A DNA stretch of 64,000 nucleotides from Tragulus kanchil (GCA_022376925.1 JAIOJX010000025.1:99971608-100035607), one strand, 5' to 3'. Shown: positions 10,153 to 22,740, numbered from the stretch's first letter. Program-made: numbers and translations. The notes: generated from the letters alone by a model not told the origin.

Positions 10153-10619
10153 AAATACTGAGCGAACTATAAGCATGCCATATGATTTTATATTCCTCTG
10201 AAGTATATAATAAATGTTTAATAGACATCAATAGAGTATATGTATTTCAAATTGGGAGGGAAAATAATTATCCTGACCAAAAACTATCTTAGAGTAATTT
10301 AGAGATACTTTTTTAATTTAGATCTGACCCCAATGAAGATTTGTAGGTTGTGTGGGATCTTGTCCTTTGGAGAACAAACTGATCATCCCATTAGCAGTCT
10401 CGCTTACCCATAAGCTGCATGTCTTAACCTAATCAACGCTTGACTTTCATTTTATTAGTGCTGAAGCAGGAAAGAAAAGTGCTGAGGGAGGAATGAAAAG
10501 TGCATCTATCTTATTGATGAATCTTCAGAGACCACACAACAAGGCAATCTTCCTGAAACTTAACTGCACATCTGAGACTCTGTTTGGGCATCTCAAAAAA
10601 TGTACTCATTTAAATTTTT

Positions 10620-11285
10620 GTTTGTTTGTTTTTATAGAGGGGTATACAAAATTTAACTAGTTAGTTGTACAGAAAATTTAGGGCCCCTTACTTAAATCAG
10701 GGATCCAAAGCAAACAAAAGAGACAGGGTCTGGCTATATTGCCCAGGCTGCAGTGCAGTGGCTACTCACAGGTACCATCCCAAGACTGATCAGCACAGGA
10801 GTTTTGACCTGCTATGTTTCTGACCTGAGTCAATTTACCTTTCCTTAGGCAACCTGGTGGTCCCCTGTTACCGGGAGGTCACAATATTAATGCCAAACTT
10901 GGTGCGGACACCTGATCGGCATAGTGCACGGCAGCCCAGAACTCCCGCACTCAAGCGATCCCCCAGCTTCAGCCTCTCAAGTAGCTGGGACTACAGGTGC
11001 GCACCACCATGCCCAGCAATTTTTTTTTTTTGGCCACTTCTATTGGTCTTTCATTCATCTATTTTCATCCATCTTTGTTCTATGGCCTGTGTGGGCCTCC
11101 CATCACAGTGGCCTCATTGCAGAGCACTGGCTCTGGGCGCAGGAGCTCCAGAGCTCCAGTTCGGTAGTTGGACACATCAGTTCAGCCACTCTGCAGCACA
11201 TGGAATCTTCCCAGGCCAGGGATCGAACCAGCACCCCTTGCACTGCAACGCTGTGTCCTTACCCACTGGACCACCAGGGAAGCCC
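10620..11285 (-). mobile_element. Chimeric CHR-SINE / 7SL retroposon, second copy (D4)
   Basis: Same composite as 9472-10137 at offset 1148, with the 7SL part at 10719-11017 and the SINE part at 11020-11285. I see no base differences. It should be counted once if D4 is an assembly duplication. Confidence 0.85.
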
Positions 11286-11572
11286 CTCATTTAAATTTTT
11301 AAATACTGAGCGAACTATAAGCATGCCATATGATTTTATATTCCTCTGAAGTATATAATAAATGTTTAATAGACATCAATAGAGTATATGTATTTCAAAT
11401 TGGGAGGGAAAATAATTATCCTGACCAAAAAAACTATCTTAGAGTAATTTAGAGATACTAATTTATTGAATTAGTTTGTGAATTGCCCCCCTTTCAAATT
11501 TTCCTGAATAAAGCTTGCCTTTCTCTCAATAGATCTTTCTCTTTCTTGTCAAGGAACCTAGGCTCATACTCT

Positions 11573-12032
11573 CTGTGGTAGGTGGGATAATGAACCTCTA
11601 AAGATTATCACATCTTAATTCCCAGAGCATTTGAATATGTTGTTACATGGGAAGAAGAAATTAAGGTTGCACATGAAATTACAGTTGCTAATCAGCTGAC
11701 TACAAGTTAAGGAGATTATTTTGTACTATCTTCATGATTCCACTGTAACCAGAAAGGTCCTTTTCAGTGAAAGAAGAAGGCAGGAGACTTTAGAGTCAGA
11801 GAAGATGTGCTAACAGAAACAAGGGCAAAATGATGCAGTTGGCTTTGAATATGAAATGGAGGCACAAATCAAGTGATGGGGCCAGCCTCTAGAAGCCAGA
11901 AAAGATAATATCTGATTTTAGCCCATGAGACCCATTTGAGATTTCTGAATTGTAGACCTGTAAGATAACATGTGTTACTTTAAGCTGCTAAATTCATGGT
12001 GGTTTGTTATAGCAGCAATATAACACTAATGT
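11573..12032 (+). mobile_element. MLT1 (MaLR) LTR relic
   Basis: An old solo LTR of the MLT1 type. It starts near 'ctgtggtaggtgggataatg', has the internal 'aaggcaggagactttagagt' and 'agcctctagaagccagaaaa' segments, then 'ttttagcccatgagaccca', and ends 'gcagcaatataacactaat'. Its last about 24 bp fall inside D1-style duplication D5, so a stub of the end recurs at 13112-13135. Confidence 0.8.
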
Positions 12033-12164
12033 ACTCTGACACTCAGCCTACAAGTTCTCACTCTTTTCTCTGAGGGGTAGTTTTTAAATGGATAGACTTG
12101 CACCCAAACTACCAGAGAGGAACCTTGGCTCCTCAGCTTCCCCACTTGCTCATTCTGCGCCCAC

Positions 12165-12295
12165 AAGCAAGTTATTTAACTTTTGTGCCACTATTTCCTT
12201 ATCTGTACAATGAGGATTATGGGAATACCTTCTTTGTGTAGATTAAATGTGCTCCTACATGGGGAAAGCATTTATAATAGTAGGCATATAGTACA
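12165..12295 (+). mobile_element. MIR SINE relic
   Basis: Sense MIR order: 'caagttatttaacttttgtg', 'ttatctgtacaatgaggatt', 'tagattaaatgtgct', then 'ggcatatagtacacactata'. The duplicate is at 13267-13397. Confidence 0.75.
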
Positions 12296-12633
12296 CACTA
12301 TAAAAGTGTGTGCTATTCCACAGTAATATGCCAACCTCTACAAATTATTTCATAACCAGCTCATATCTCTCCTATTCCATAAGAGGATGCCTTTTCTACC
12401 TATTCCTTCTCTTCCTTAAATATATGGAAGGATTTATACTTGCAAAGCTGAACTTAGCATTTAAAATTTTATTTAATTGCTTTTGTACGTGTTGTATCTC
12501 CTAAGATACAAGATCCTACCAAAAGCCATTAATATGTGTTTTTGTTTACTTTACTTCATATCAATCTTGCTATTCCCATAGTTTCTAAGTCACTGCTTTG
12601 CATATCACAGATACTCAATAAAGATATTTGGAG

Positions 12634-12840
12634 CTGTGTGTTAGTTGTTCAGTCATGTCCAACTCTTCGTGACCCCATGGACTCTATTTAACCCACCAGG
12701 CTCATCTGTCTACGGAATTCTCCAGGCAAGAATACTGGATTGGGTTACCATTTTCTTCTTCAGGAGATTTTGCTGACCCAAGGATCGAACCTGGGTCATC
12801 CACATTGCAGACAGGTTATTTACCATATTTTGAGCTACCA
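12634..12840 (-). mobile_element. Bov-tA/ART2-type SINE
   Basis: The plus strand shows the complement: 'gttcagtcatgtccaactct', 'gtgaccccatggact', 'ctccaggcaagaatactgga' and 'ggatcgaacctgggtc'. The duplicate is at 13736-13942. Confidence 0.9.
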
Positions 12841-13735
12841 ATGGTATTTTCCAATTGTACTAATTTCAAGAAACAAACTAAATCACCCACTATTCAGCCA
12901 AACAACACTCATACAAAATATTAATCAAAGTGTCACAAAATTAATACAAAATACTGTTTGCAGCTATTGGAGGGGAGGAGCTCAGAGCTTTGAGGAGTTC
13001 ACTCTAGATGTTCAAAATAATTTAAACCACCTGTTGAATCATGTTTTGTTTGTTTTTTTTAATTATTTGTCCATAAAGTCTCTTCTCTATAGTCCACTAC
13101 GGAGGTTGTCCATAGCAGCAATATAACACTAATGTACTCTGACACTCAGCCTACAAGTTCTCACTCTTTTCTCTGAGGGGTAGTTTTAAATGGATAGACT
13201 TGCACCCAAACTACCAGAGAGGAACCTTGGCTCCTCAGCTTCCCCACTTGCTCATTCTGCGCCCACAAGCAAGTTATTTAACTTTTGTGCCACTATTTCC
13301 TTATCTGTACAATGAGGATTATGGGAATACCTTCTTTGTGTAGATTAAATGTGCTCCTACATGGGGAAAGCATTTATAATAGTAGGCATATAGTACACAC
13401 TATAAAAGTGTGTGCTATTCCACAGTAATATGCCAACCTCTACAAATTATTTCATAACCAGCTCATATCTCTCCTATTCCATAAGAGGATGCCTTTTCTA
13501 CCTATTCCTTCTCTTCCTTAAATATATGGAAGGATTTATACTTGCAAAGCTGAACTTAGCATTTAAAATTTTATTTAATTGCTTTTGTACGTGTTGTATC
13601 TCCTAAGATACAAGATCCTACCAAAAGCCATTAATATGTGTTTTTGTTTACTTTACTTCATATCAATCTTGCTATTCCCATAGTTTCTAAGTCACTGCTT
13701 TGCATATCACAGATACTCAATAAAGATATTTGGAG

Positions 13736-13942
13736 CTGTGTGTTAGTTGTTCAGTCATGTCCAACTCTTCGTGACCCCATGGACTCTATTTAACCCACCA
13801 GGCTCATCTGTCTACGGAATTCTCCAGGCAAGAATACTGGATTGGGTTACCATTTTCTTCTTCAGGAGATTTTGCTGACCCAAGGATCGAACCTGGGTCA
13901 TCCACATTGCAGACAGGTTATTTACCATATTTTGAGCTACCA
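13736..13942 (-). mobile_element. Bov-tA/ART2-type SINE, second copy (D5)
   Basis: Same element as 12634-12840 at offset 1102. Confidence 0.9.
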
Positions 13943-14409
13943 ATGGTATTTTCCAATTGTACTAATTTCAAGAAACAAACTAAATCACCCACTATTCAGC
14001 CAAACAACACTCATACAAAATATTAATCAAAGTGTCACAAAATTAATACAAAATACTGTTTGCAGCTATTGGAGGGGAGGAGCTCAGAGCTTTGAGGAGT
14101 TCACTCTAGATGTTCAAAATAATTTAAACCACCTGTTGAATCATGTTTTGTTTGTTTTTTTTAATTATTTGTCCATAAAGTCTCTTCTCTATAGTCCACT
14201 ACGGAGGTTGTCTCTTTGATAAGGAAGAGTGATATACTGTGGAGCCTGAATTTAGTTCTGTGCAAAGACTTGCCTGAAGTTAACATTTCTGAACTTCTAG
14301 ATATCTTCATTAAGACTGGAATATGTTGCTGACTGCAGAGGGTTTTCTGGTGGCAGTGGGTGGTCGACTGATCAGTGTTTCAAAAAACAGAATTAAAAAG
14401 TATAAGTGT

Positions 14410-14682
14410 GGGCTTCCCTGGTTGTCCAGTGGGTAAAGAGCTTGCCGTGCAGTGCAAGGAGCACTGGTTTGATCCCTGGCCTGGGAAGATCCCACGTGCC
14501 ACGGAGTGGCTGGACTGGTATGTCCAATTACAGGTCAGCACTCTGAAGCACATGCACCCAAGGCTGGTGCTCTGTTATAGGAGAGGCCACTGAAATGGGA
14601 GGCCCACACGGGCCAGAGAACAAAGATGGATGAAAATAAATAAATAAAACACCAATAAAAGAGGCCAAAATTTAAAAAAAAG
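14410..14682 (+). mobile_element. CHR-type SINE
   Basis: Starts 'gggcttccctggttgtccag', carries 'gtttgatccctggcctggga' and ends in an A-rich tail. A likely imperfect 12-bp target-site duplication is aagtataagtgt at 14398-14409 and aagtacaaatgt at 14683-14694. Single copy in the window. Confidence 0.85.
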
Positions 14683-14694
14683 AAGTACAAATGT

Positions 14695-15560
14695 TAAAAA
14701 AAAATAATACAAATGTAATTGCCACAGGTATCAATATTTTAAGTCTTAAAATTAAAATTCTTATTAGTGGCCACATTCATTTTCTTGGATATATCTACCG
14801 TTAATCTCAAAGCATTAATAATTATTATAGGGTTATTACATCCTGTCATAGTACAAGAAATGAAATACAACCAAGATCAACTTGTCATTAATCATGATGG
14901 TATTTTTTATAATACCAAATAATTATTCTTCAAACAGTTGTAAAGTTTGTGAAAACTGGTGAAGGAAAATTTATGAGTGGAGGGAAAATTAAATCTCAAT
15001 ACTATAAACTCTTGTTTAGGAACTTTGCTAAAAATGCCAATCACATGTTCTACTTTTGTGTTATCAGTTTAAAATTCCAATATAATACTTGAAAAAACAT
15101 TATAGATATATAAAAGGCAAAAGAAGATCTTTACTTACATCCTATTTATGCTCTACTGAGGAAAGAACATTCATTAAAATGAAGAGCTCACTGACTTTTG
15201 AGAAGGTACTTAGGCAACTTCTTATATAAAGCAAAGAAAAAACGCAATGCTCATATATTAAGATATTGAAGACAATATTTGAACTTGTATTTTTTATAAA
15301 TGAAGGAACTGTGCCTTCAGTTTGCAAACTTTTCAAAGCTCTAGGTCAAATGAAAAGGTACATTGTTCCTTCTGATGTCACTAATTTCACAAAAAGATTA
15401 ATTTCCTTTCAGAAAGCAGATCACTGATGCTGTCATGGGTATGAAGTCAACTCGTTTTTGCTGTTGTTGTTATGAAAGTACAATTAACTTACCATACTAT
15501 ATTAGTTACAACCTAGTGGCTTGATATTCTTATATATTATGAAATGATCACCACTAGGAT
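14695..15560. other. Single-copy AT-rich sequence, no gene seen
   Basis: I see no coding frame with recognisable content and no repeat I can name. It is not part of any of the 21 duplications. Confidence 0.5.
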
Positions 15561-15566
15561 TGCTCT

Positions 15567-15778
15567 AGTTGAGCTTCCTTTGTAGCTCAGTCAGTAAAGA
15601 ATCTGCTTATAATGCAGGAGACCTGTGTTCAGTTCCTGGATCAGAGAGATCCTTTGGAGAAGGAAATGGCAAACCACTCCAGTATTCTTACCTAGGAAAT
15701 CCCATGGACAGAGGAGGCTGGCAGGCTATAGTCAATGGGTCATAACAGTTGGACATGACTTAGTGACTAAACTATGAC
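15567..15778 (+). mobile_element. Bov-tA/ART2-type SINE
   Basis: 'agctcagtcagtaaagaatc', 'aatgcaggagacctgtgttc', 'actccagtattcttacctag', 'cccatggacagaggaggctg', and 'gttggacatgacttagtgac' in order. Single copy. Confidence 0.92.
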
Positions 15779-15971
15779 CATGGGTCTAGTTACCATATAT
15801 ATCCATGTCACAATATTACTGAGTATATTCCCTATACCATACTCTATGTTCATCCCCATGGCTGTTAGTCTGAATCTACTCTGTTTAGTGGGTGTGAATT
15901 GCTCTACTAATGCAAAGGGTGACTTTCTCAGGTTTGTTTACCATTTACTGTAAGTGAATTCTTTTCAATTT

Positions 15972-18012
15972 CTCTTTTACTGTTTTAGAAATAGCTGTAA
16001 TGATTTCTTCTCATGCTGATTTTTTAAGTGTTTAAAGGAAAACAAGAGTTGATAGCTCATCAAGGCACATGAGACTCCCCTAAGAGTTGACAACTCCCAT
16101 TTTGAGAATGCATTAGCCAAACACTTCCATTTCCATTGGAGGATGTTATTAGGTGCACTTAAGCAAAGAAAGCTACTAAGAGCAAAAGCACCCCAGAGAT
16201 TTTCTGTAAAGATATTGTTACACCCTTTGCCCCATGTTTTAAAACAACGTGTCACTCAGAGACCAGCTCTATTAACAGATCATTTGAATTATGGTGAGTT
16301 ATGATGAACTCAAGCCTCTGTTAGTCTAGCTCACCAACCTGCTTACCACAGCAACATCACAGATATATGCCTTAAAGAGTAGTCTTACTTCCTGCTCTCT
16401 TGGATACCACTGAGATTTACAGCATCTGAGGAAAGAAAAAGTAACAAAGTCTTATAGGAAAAAAAGCTGTTAAATAAAGTCATTATCAGAAATGAAGAAA
16501 TGATGAGCAATGGGTGAAGTCAAGATTACTGTTTCAATTAGAGATGAAGAAGATGGCTCTAAATCTGGTCTCCCCTGGTAGAAAGAACTAACTCAAGTGC
16601 ACTGAATAACTAACATGCACTGAATAAAGAAATGACTGTGGACTTCCTGTTTGTCACTTTCTGTGGCATGATAAGTAAATATAAAAATTATAGATATAGA
16701 TGATTTCATCTAAGTGTTAAAGTAACAATGTTTAGACATTGTCACTGCCATTTTAAAGACAATCCCAGAATAATATAGCTAGTAAGTCATATAGGTGGGA
16801 TTTTAATGCAGGTGTCATTGGTTTCAAAAATCTGTGGTCTTTATTCTATATCACAATGGTCAATCTTTTGTTTTCTTTTGTCTCTCTGTTTCTTACTCAG
16901 GCAAAGGTAAGAATTGACTACAGGTAAAGACTTTTAGCTTCATCAATTATTTTTACCATGATGGAAGATTCAGATTCATTTTCTCTCACTCTTTTACTGT
17001 TTTAGAAAGAGCTGTAATGAGTTCGTCTCATGCTGATTTTTTGAGTGTTTAAAGGAAAACAAGAGTTGATAGCTCATCAAGGCACATGAGACTCCCCTAA
17101 GAGTTGACAACTCCCATTTTGAGAATGCATTAGCCAAACACTTCCATTTCCATTGGAGGATGTTATTAGGTGCACTTAAGCAAAGAAAGCTACTAAGAGC
17201 AAAAGCACCCCAGAGATTTTCTGTAAAGATATTGTTACACCCTTTGCCCCATGTTTTAAAACAACGTGTCACTCAGAGACCAGCTCTATTAACAGATCAT
17301 TTGAATTATGGTGAGTTATGATGAACTCAAGCCTCTGTTAGTCTAGCTCACCAACCTGCTTACCACAGCAACATCACAGATATATGCCTTAAAGAGTAGT
17401 CTTACTTCCTGCTCTCTTGGATACCACTGAGATTTACAGCATCTGAGGAAAGAAAAAGTAACAAAGTCTTATAGGAAAAAAAAGCTGTTACATAAAGTCA
17501 TTATCAGAAATGAAGAAATGATGAGCAATGGGTGAAGTCAAGATTACTGTTTCAATTAGAGATGAAGAAGATGGCTCTAAATCTGGTCTCCCCTGGTAGA
17601 AAGAACTAACTCAAGTGCACTGAATAACTAACATGCACTGAATAAAGAAATGACTGTGGACTTCCTGTTTGTCACTTTCTGTGGCATGATAAGTAAATAT
17701 AAAAATTATAGATATAGATGATTTCATCTAAGTGTTAAAGTAACAATGTTTAGACATTGTCACTGCCATTTTAAAGACAATCCCAGAATAATATAGCTAG
17801 TAAGTCATATAGGTGGGATTTTAATGCAGGTGTCATTGGTTTCAAAAATCTGTGGTCTTTATTCTATATCACAATGGTCAATCTTTTGTTTTCTTTTGTC
17901 TCTCTGTTTCTTACTCAGGCAAAGGTAAGAATTGACTACAGGTAAAGACTTTTAGCTTCATCAATTATTTTTACCATGATGGAAGATTCAGATTCATTTT
18001 CTCTCACTCTTT
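15972..18012. repeat. Direct duplication D6 (false-duplication candidate)
   Basis: Copy 1 is 15972-16994 and copy 2 is 16989-18012, overlapping by the 6-bp microhomology ctcttt. The offset is 1017, then 1018 after one extra A near 17476. Four substitutions cluster in the first 60 bp of copy 2 (three t-to-g changes near 17009-17026 and one a-to-g near 17043). Apart from a ttaaat/ttacat change near 16472/17490, the rest looks identical. Confidence 0.95.
16725..16850 (-). mobile_element. MIR SINE relic, antisense
   Basis: 'tagctagtaagtcatatagg', 'tgggattttaatgcaggtgt' and 'tctgtggtctttattctata' match the antisense MIR core-to-3' order. The duplicate is at 17743-17868. The remaining approximately 750 bp of this duplicated unit is unassigned. 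Confidence 0.5.
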
Positions 18013-18044
18013 CCCCTTCTGACTCCCCCTAAATGGCTAGCCTT

Positions 18045-18500
18045 CAATTGAATCATGGCTTCCCCAAAACATATGCCAGAGACTTAATCCCAGAAGTTGT
18101 GAATGCTACCTGATTCAGCAAATGGGTCTTTGCATATGTGATTAAGTTGAAGACCTTAAGAGGAGCTTATTGCGAAGTTTCTAGATAGTCCTTAAATATA
18201 ATCACACTCTGAGTTCCTTGATACAGAGGGACAAGATACACAGAAGACGGGGAGGTGACGCAGCCACAGAGGCAGAGCTTAGAGTAAGGCAATCACAAGC
18301 CAAGATGCACCTGGAGCTATCAGAGGCTGGAAGGGCAAAGGATGGATTGTTCCCTAGAGCCCCTGGAGGAAGTGTGACCCTGCTGACACCTTGATTTCAG
18401 ACTTCTGGCTTCCACAGCTGTGAACAAATAAGATCCTGTTGTTTTAAGTCAGCAAGTTTGTAGTAATTGTTATGACAGCCACAAAAACTAATATAACCCC
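18045..18500 (+). mobile_element. MLT1 (MaLR) LTR relic
   Basis: Sense MLT1 features: 'atggcttccccaaaacatat', 'gggtctttgcatatgtgatt', 'aagaggagcttatt', 'gccacagaggcagagctta', 'ccctgctgacaccttgattt', and the end 'gacagccacaaaaactaat'. The duplicate is at 19123-19578. Confidence 0.82.
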
Positions 18501-19122
18501 TCTCTGTTAAAATTCTGAAATTGATGGCAAGGGAAATTGCAGTGTAAACACAGCACAATGCTGACTTCTGGATTGTGAAGAAATAGTAAAAACAGATACT
18601 CTTTAGGAAATATAGGCACATTTTACCTCTGCATAAGCCTATAAAGCTCCTGACAATTTCACAATCTGTCTCTTTTCACCTTCTTGTCCCTCAAGGTAAT
18701 CTACTGATTGCTGGAACATAGCCCGTGATCAATAGGTATTTGTTGAGCAAATCAACCTTACTTTGCAGTGGTTCCAGCAGAACTGGAACATTTCAAGAAG
18801 GGATAAAGGGTCATTCTTCCTGAGAGAAGAGTTAATTCTCATCTGAATTCTCCTGGATATGCTAACAACCTTTATAACTTGAAGAAAAGAAAAGCTAGGG
18901 GAGGGATGTGATGCTGAATGTAGAGAGTCAATCATGACTTAGCTATCAAAGGTAAATATATTTTAATATATTAAATACATTTTATTATATATAAATAGAT
19001 TTTCCAGAAATCTTTAAAAATTTTAATATATTAAATACCCCTTTATATATATAAAATATGATTTTCCAGATTCATTTTCTCTCACTCTTTCCCCTTCTGA
19101 CTCCCCCTAAATGGCTAGCCTT

Positions 19123-19578
19123 CAATTGAATCATGGCTTCCCCAAAACATATGCCAGAGACTTAATCCCAGAAGTTGTGAATGCTACCTGATTCAGCAAA
19201 TGGGTCTTTGCATATGTGATTAAGTTGAAGACCTTAAGAGGAGCTTATTGCGAAGTTTCTAGATAGTCCTTAAATATAATCACACTCTGAGTTCCTTGAT
19301 ACAGAGGGACAAGATACACAGAAGACGGGGAGGTGACGCAGCCACAGAGGCAGAGCTTAGAGTAAGGCAATCACAAGCCAAGATGCACCTGGAGCTATCA
19401 GAGGCTGGAAGGGCAAAGGATGGATTGTTCCCTAGAGCCCCTGGAGGAAGTGTGACCCTGCTGACACCTTGATTTCAGACTTCTGGCTTCCACAGCTGTG
19501 AACAAATAAGATCCTGTTGTTTTAAGTCAGCAAGTTTGTAGTAATTGTTATGACAGCCACAAAAACTAATATAACCCC
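19123..19578 (+). mobile_element. MLT1 LTR relic, second copy (D7)
   Basis: Same element as 18045-18500 at offset 1078. Confidence 0.82.
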
Positions 19579-20100
19579 TCTCTGTTAAAATTCTGAAATT
19601 GATGGCAAGGGAAATTGCAGTGTAAACACAGCACAATGCTGACTTCTGGATTGTGAAGAAATAGTAAAAACAGATACTCTTTAGGAAATATAGGCACATT
19701 TTACCTCTGCATAAGCCTATAAAGCTCCTGACAATTTCACAATCTGTCTCTTTTCACCTTCTTGTCCCTCAAGGTAATCTACTGATTGCTGGAACATAGC
19801 CCGTGATCAATAGGTATTTGTTGAGCAAATCAACCTTACTTTGCAGTGGTTCCAGCAGAACTGGAACATTTCAAGAAGGGATAAAGGGTCATTCTTCCTG
19901 AGAGAAGAGTTAATTCTCATCTGAATTCTCCTGGATATGCTAACAACCTTTATAACTTGAAGAAAAGAAAAGCTAGGGGAGGGATGTGATGCTGAATGTA
20001 GAGAGTCAATCATGACTTAGCTATCAAAGGTAAATATATTTTAATATATTAAATACATTTTTATTATATATAAAAATAGATTTTCCAGAAATCTTTAAAA

Positions 20101-20600
20101 TATGAGAGAAATGGGAATGGCTGGGCATATATAAAACTAAATGGCATTATATGGGAAAATTCCCCCATTTTATTTGGAGAGTTAGGAGAATCAAATCAGA
20201 TCCAGGAATAGACTGAGTCATTTTCAGTGTGAATCCTCTATACCCAGGCAGTTAGTTGGCTAGAAACTATCAGGTCCACTATCCTGGGGCTTTATAGTGA
20301 AAGTCCACTCTTACTAGCGAATGCCTGGCAGGGCCAGCTGTCAAATGTTTTTAACATCATCCATTTTCTACTCATCCATTTTCTCTAGAATCGATAGTCT
20401 CTTCTTTTCAACCCGGGTGTGTTGACTCCAGTTGCTGCCTGTGTTTGGATACTCAGTGCCCACATGGATATCCAAAATAGCCTCTTCAGAGACTCCTCTT
20501 TCTGCAGACATTCTCAGAGAAGGACAACGTTTCTGGAAACTCAATACAAACATGTAACTCCTCTATTAAAATGAGTAAATATACAAAGGTAACACAGGAA
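20101..20600. other. Single-copy sequence, no gene seen
   Basis: A 61-codon minus frame at 20368-20553 shows no recognisable domain. No repeat identified. Confidence 0.45.
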
Positions 20601-20604
20601 AACT

Positions 20605-20818
20605 AGGTTTCTCAGGTGGTACTAGTGATAAAGAATTTCATGCCAGTACAGGGGGTTCAAGACATGTGAGTTCAGTCCCTGGGTCTAGATGACCCCCTGG
20701 AGTAGGAAATGGAAACCTGCTTCAGTATTCTTATGTGGAGAATCCTGTGAGCAGAGGAGCCTGGTGGGCTACAGTCCATGATGTCACAAAGAATCAAACA
20801 CCACTGAGCACACACACT
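20605..20818 (+). mobile_element. Bov-tA/ART2-type SINE
   Basis: 'ttctcaggtggtactagtga', 'gttcagtccctgggtc', 'gcagaggagcctggtgggct', 'acagtccatgatgtcacaaa' and 'ccactgagcacaca' in order. Single copy. Confidence 0.9.
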
Positions 20819-21187
20819 CAGAAACCAGGAAAAGTCATCACATGTGGTTTCCTATTACCCAAAAGACTAAATATAGATTTCATTTCTATATATGTAAATA
20901 ATATGCATAATACATATGTATGATTTCATAGTCATACACACACTTAAATATATTGCATCTACATGACATAATATCTATATTATACAAGAATAAGAATGTC
21001 AATATTAAAACCATGTAGTCTTTATATTAATTTGAACCCCCTCGACCTCTGCTGATACCTCTGCCTTGCCTTTGGAGTTTACTCTGTAGGCATACATATT
21101 TCTAATGGCCTCTTGACATTACCAGACAATTTCCTGACTCTGTAGCAAGATTACACAAACCTCTTCCATCCCTTCTCATTGTTGATA

Positions 21188-21402
21188 AGAAAGTGAAAGT
21201 GTTAAATTGCTCAGTTGTGTCTTTGCGACCTCGTGGACTGTAGCCTGCCAGGCTCCTATGTTCATCCATGGAATTCTCCAGGCAAGAATACTGGAGTGGG
21301 TTGCCATTTCTTTCTCCAGGGGATCATCCTGACCTAGGGATTGAATCTGGGTCTCCAGCATTGTTGGCAGGTTCTTTACCATCTGAGTCACCATGGAAGC
21401 TT
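21188..21402 (-). mobile_element. Bov-tA/ART2-type SINE
   Basis: The complement is read on plus: 'aagtgttaaattgctcagtt', 'gtggactgtagcctgccagg', 'ttctccaggcaagaatactg', 'ggattgaatctgggtctcca'. Single copy. Confidence 0.92.
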
Positions 21403-21880
21403 GTCCTATGGAGGCGACTGGTGAAGGAAAAGATCCAGTAATATCTGCCCCACTTCTCTCACAGCTTTGTCTTTCATTACTCCCTCCCTCTCTGTGTTTC
21501 AGCACTGCTAACCTGTCCATTACTCAGCCACATCAGGAAACAGGCCTGGAATGAATTCCCCATCCTCCTTCTGCAGAGAATGTCCAGGATGGACATACTG
21601 GTGAGGCCAAATTGGGAGACATCTATTCTGACTGATCAGGGCATCTGCTCTATCTGATTGATTGGTTTGGGCTCACCAAACAGCAGAGTCTGTGATTAAG
21701 GAATTGGATATAAACAGTTTACTGGGAGGGTGACCCCAGGAAGCAGGAGTGAGCAAGCAGGGAGAGTGATACAAGGATGGAGAAAAATAGACCTGTGTGC
21801 TTTGCCAAGGTTGCTGCTGAGGAAGCAAGAGCTCATAGACAAGACTTCTAAGTTGCCTATGGAATGCTCCCAGGTATATT
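21403..21880. other. Unassigned sequence, possible L2 fragment
   Basis: 21455-21560 ('ctccctccctctctgtgttt' and 'cagcactgctaacctgtcca') resembles 22363-22430, part of the L2-like stretch, so it may be another L2 piece. The rest, including 'acagtttactgggagggtga' near 21713, is unassigned. No gene seen. Confidence 0.35.
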
Positions 21881-22170
21881 CAGGAAAATAGACATAGAGG
21901 ACAGACATATGGACATTGTGTGGGATGAACAATGGGTGGGAGGTGTAGAGGGAGTAACATGGAAACCTATTCTGTCATATGTGAAAAAAATAGCTATTGT
22001 CAGTGCGCTGTGGAAATAGGGGATCACGCAGGGGCACTGTGAGATGGCCTGAAGGAGTGGGATGGGGGGGCCTGGGAGGGGGCCAGGGATATGCATATGA
22101 CTAATCTGGGATTATACATATCTGTAAACAACAAAACTCTGTAAAATAAAAAGTAAAATAAAAATAATTA
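21880..22170 (+). mobile_element. Ruminant L1 3' UTR end
   Basis: Sense L1 3' UTR order: 'gaggacagacatatggacat', 'gtaacatggaaacctattct', 'gtcatatgtgaaaaaaatag', then 'gtaaacaacaaaactctgta' and an A-rich tail. It runs into a short (TA)(CA) microsatellite at 22168-22200. The duplicate is at 22970-23260. Confidence 0.75.
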
Positions 22171-22309
22171 TATATATATACACACACATACACATACACT
22201 TAGCTTTGGTCCTTCTGTCTATGACTGAGTTTATTGACTTCTCACCACTTACATGCTATACTTGTAGGCAGGCAAAGGGAGCTCCAGGAATATCACCCTA
22301 GACCAAAAG

Positions 22310-22740
22310 TAAGACAGGACCCACTGGTATCTGGCCACACCCGTCCACCAGCCTCATCTTTCATCATTCCTCTCCCTCTCTGTGTTCCAGCACTGCTAAC
22401 CTTCCCAGTACTCCAATATGTCAGGAAGGAGTTCTTTTCCTTCCTTCTCCCACATTAACTCCTCATCTAACAGGTCTCAGATTCAATGTCATTTCCTCAA
22501 GACATTTTTCCTTTTTTGCGCAGACACGATCAGGCACATATTTTTCTCCCAATTGTTGTAAGCTACACTTCTTCCCAGAACTCAGCAGCATTTATTATTT
22601 CTTCAATGTCTATCTTATTAGCTGAAGAAGAAGCTCCAAGAAGTCCATGTCCTGGTTTTATCCTCTTACTCACCATTGTAACCCCGAGGATCCTCTCAGT
22701 GTTGGGGATACGGCAAATATTCATGAAACAAACAAATACA
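22310..22740 (+). mobile_element. L2 LINE 3' part
   Basis: Pyrimidine-rich stretch with 'tctcagattcaatgtcattt', 'cctcaagacatttttccttt' and 'cagcatttattatttcttca', matching the L2 3' order (cf. 'cagctcaaatgtcacctcct'). Old and diverged. The duplicate starts near 23399; part recurs again after 24918. Confidence 0.55.

Larger units (their letters stand above)
9177..11459. repeat. Direct duplication D4 (false-duplication candidate)
   Basis: Copy 1 is 9177-10309 and copy 2 is 10334-11459, with a 24-bp spacer (10310-10333). The offset is 1157 at the left edge and 1148 inside. The left edge of copy 2 lacks about 9 bp (around 10385 compared with 9233-9245). An A-run near 11430 is two bases longer. 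The pair carries the whole chimeric SINE/7SL retroposon twice. Confidence 0.95.
12009..14212. repeat. Direct duplication D5 (false-duplication candidate)
   Basis: Copy 1 is 12009-13110 and copy 2 is 13112-14212, separated by one base (c, 13111). The offset is 1103, then 1102 after a T-run shortened by one base near 13180. Both copies carry the same MIR and Bov-tA SINE. Confidence 0.95.
17989..20100. repeat. Direct duplication D7 (false-duplication candidate)
   Basis: Copy 1 is 17989-19019 and copy 2 is 19067-20100. The offset is 1078, rising to 1081 at the right end through A/T-run changes. The 47-bp spacer (19020-19066) is a degenerate third version of 18961-19008, the AT-rich end of copy 1. 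D7 copy 1 overlaps the last 24 bp of D6 copy 2. Confidence 0.94.

Noticed and set aside
9571..11017. Two functional 7SL RNA genes in tandem
   Set aside because: The 7SL part carries many changes, sits inside a retroposed composite, and the second copy is the D4 duplication.
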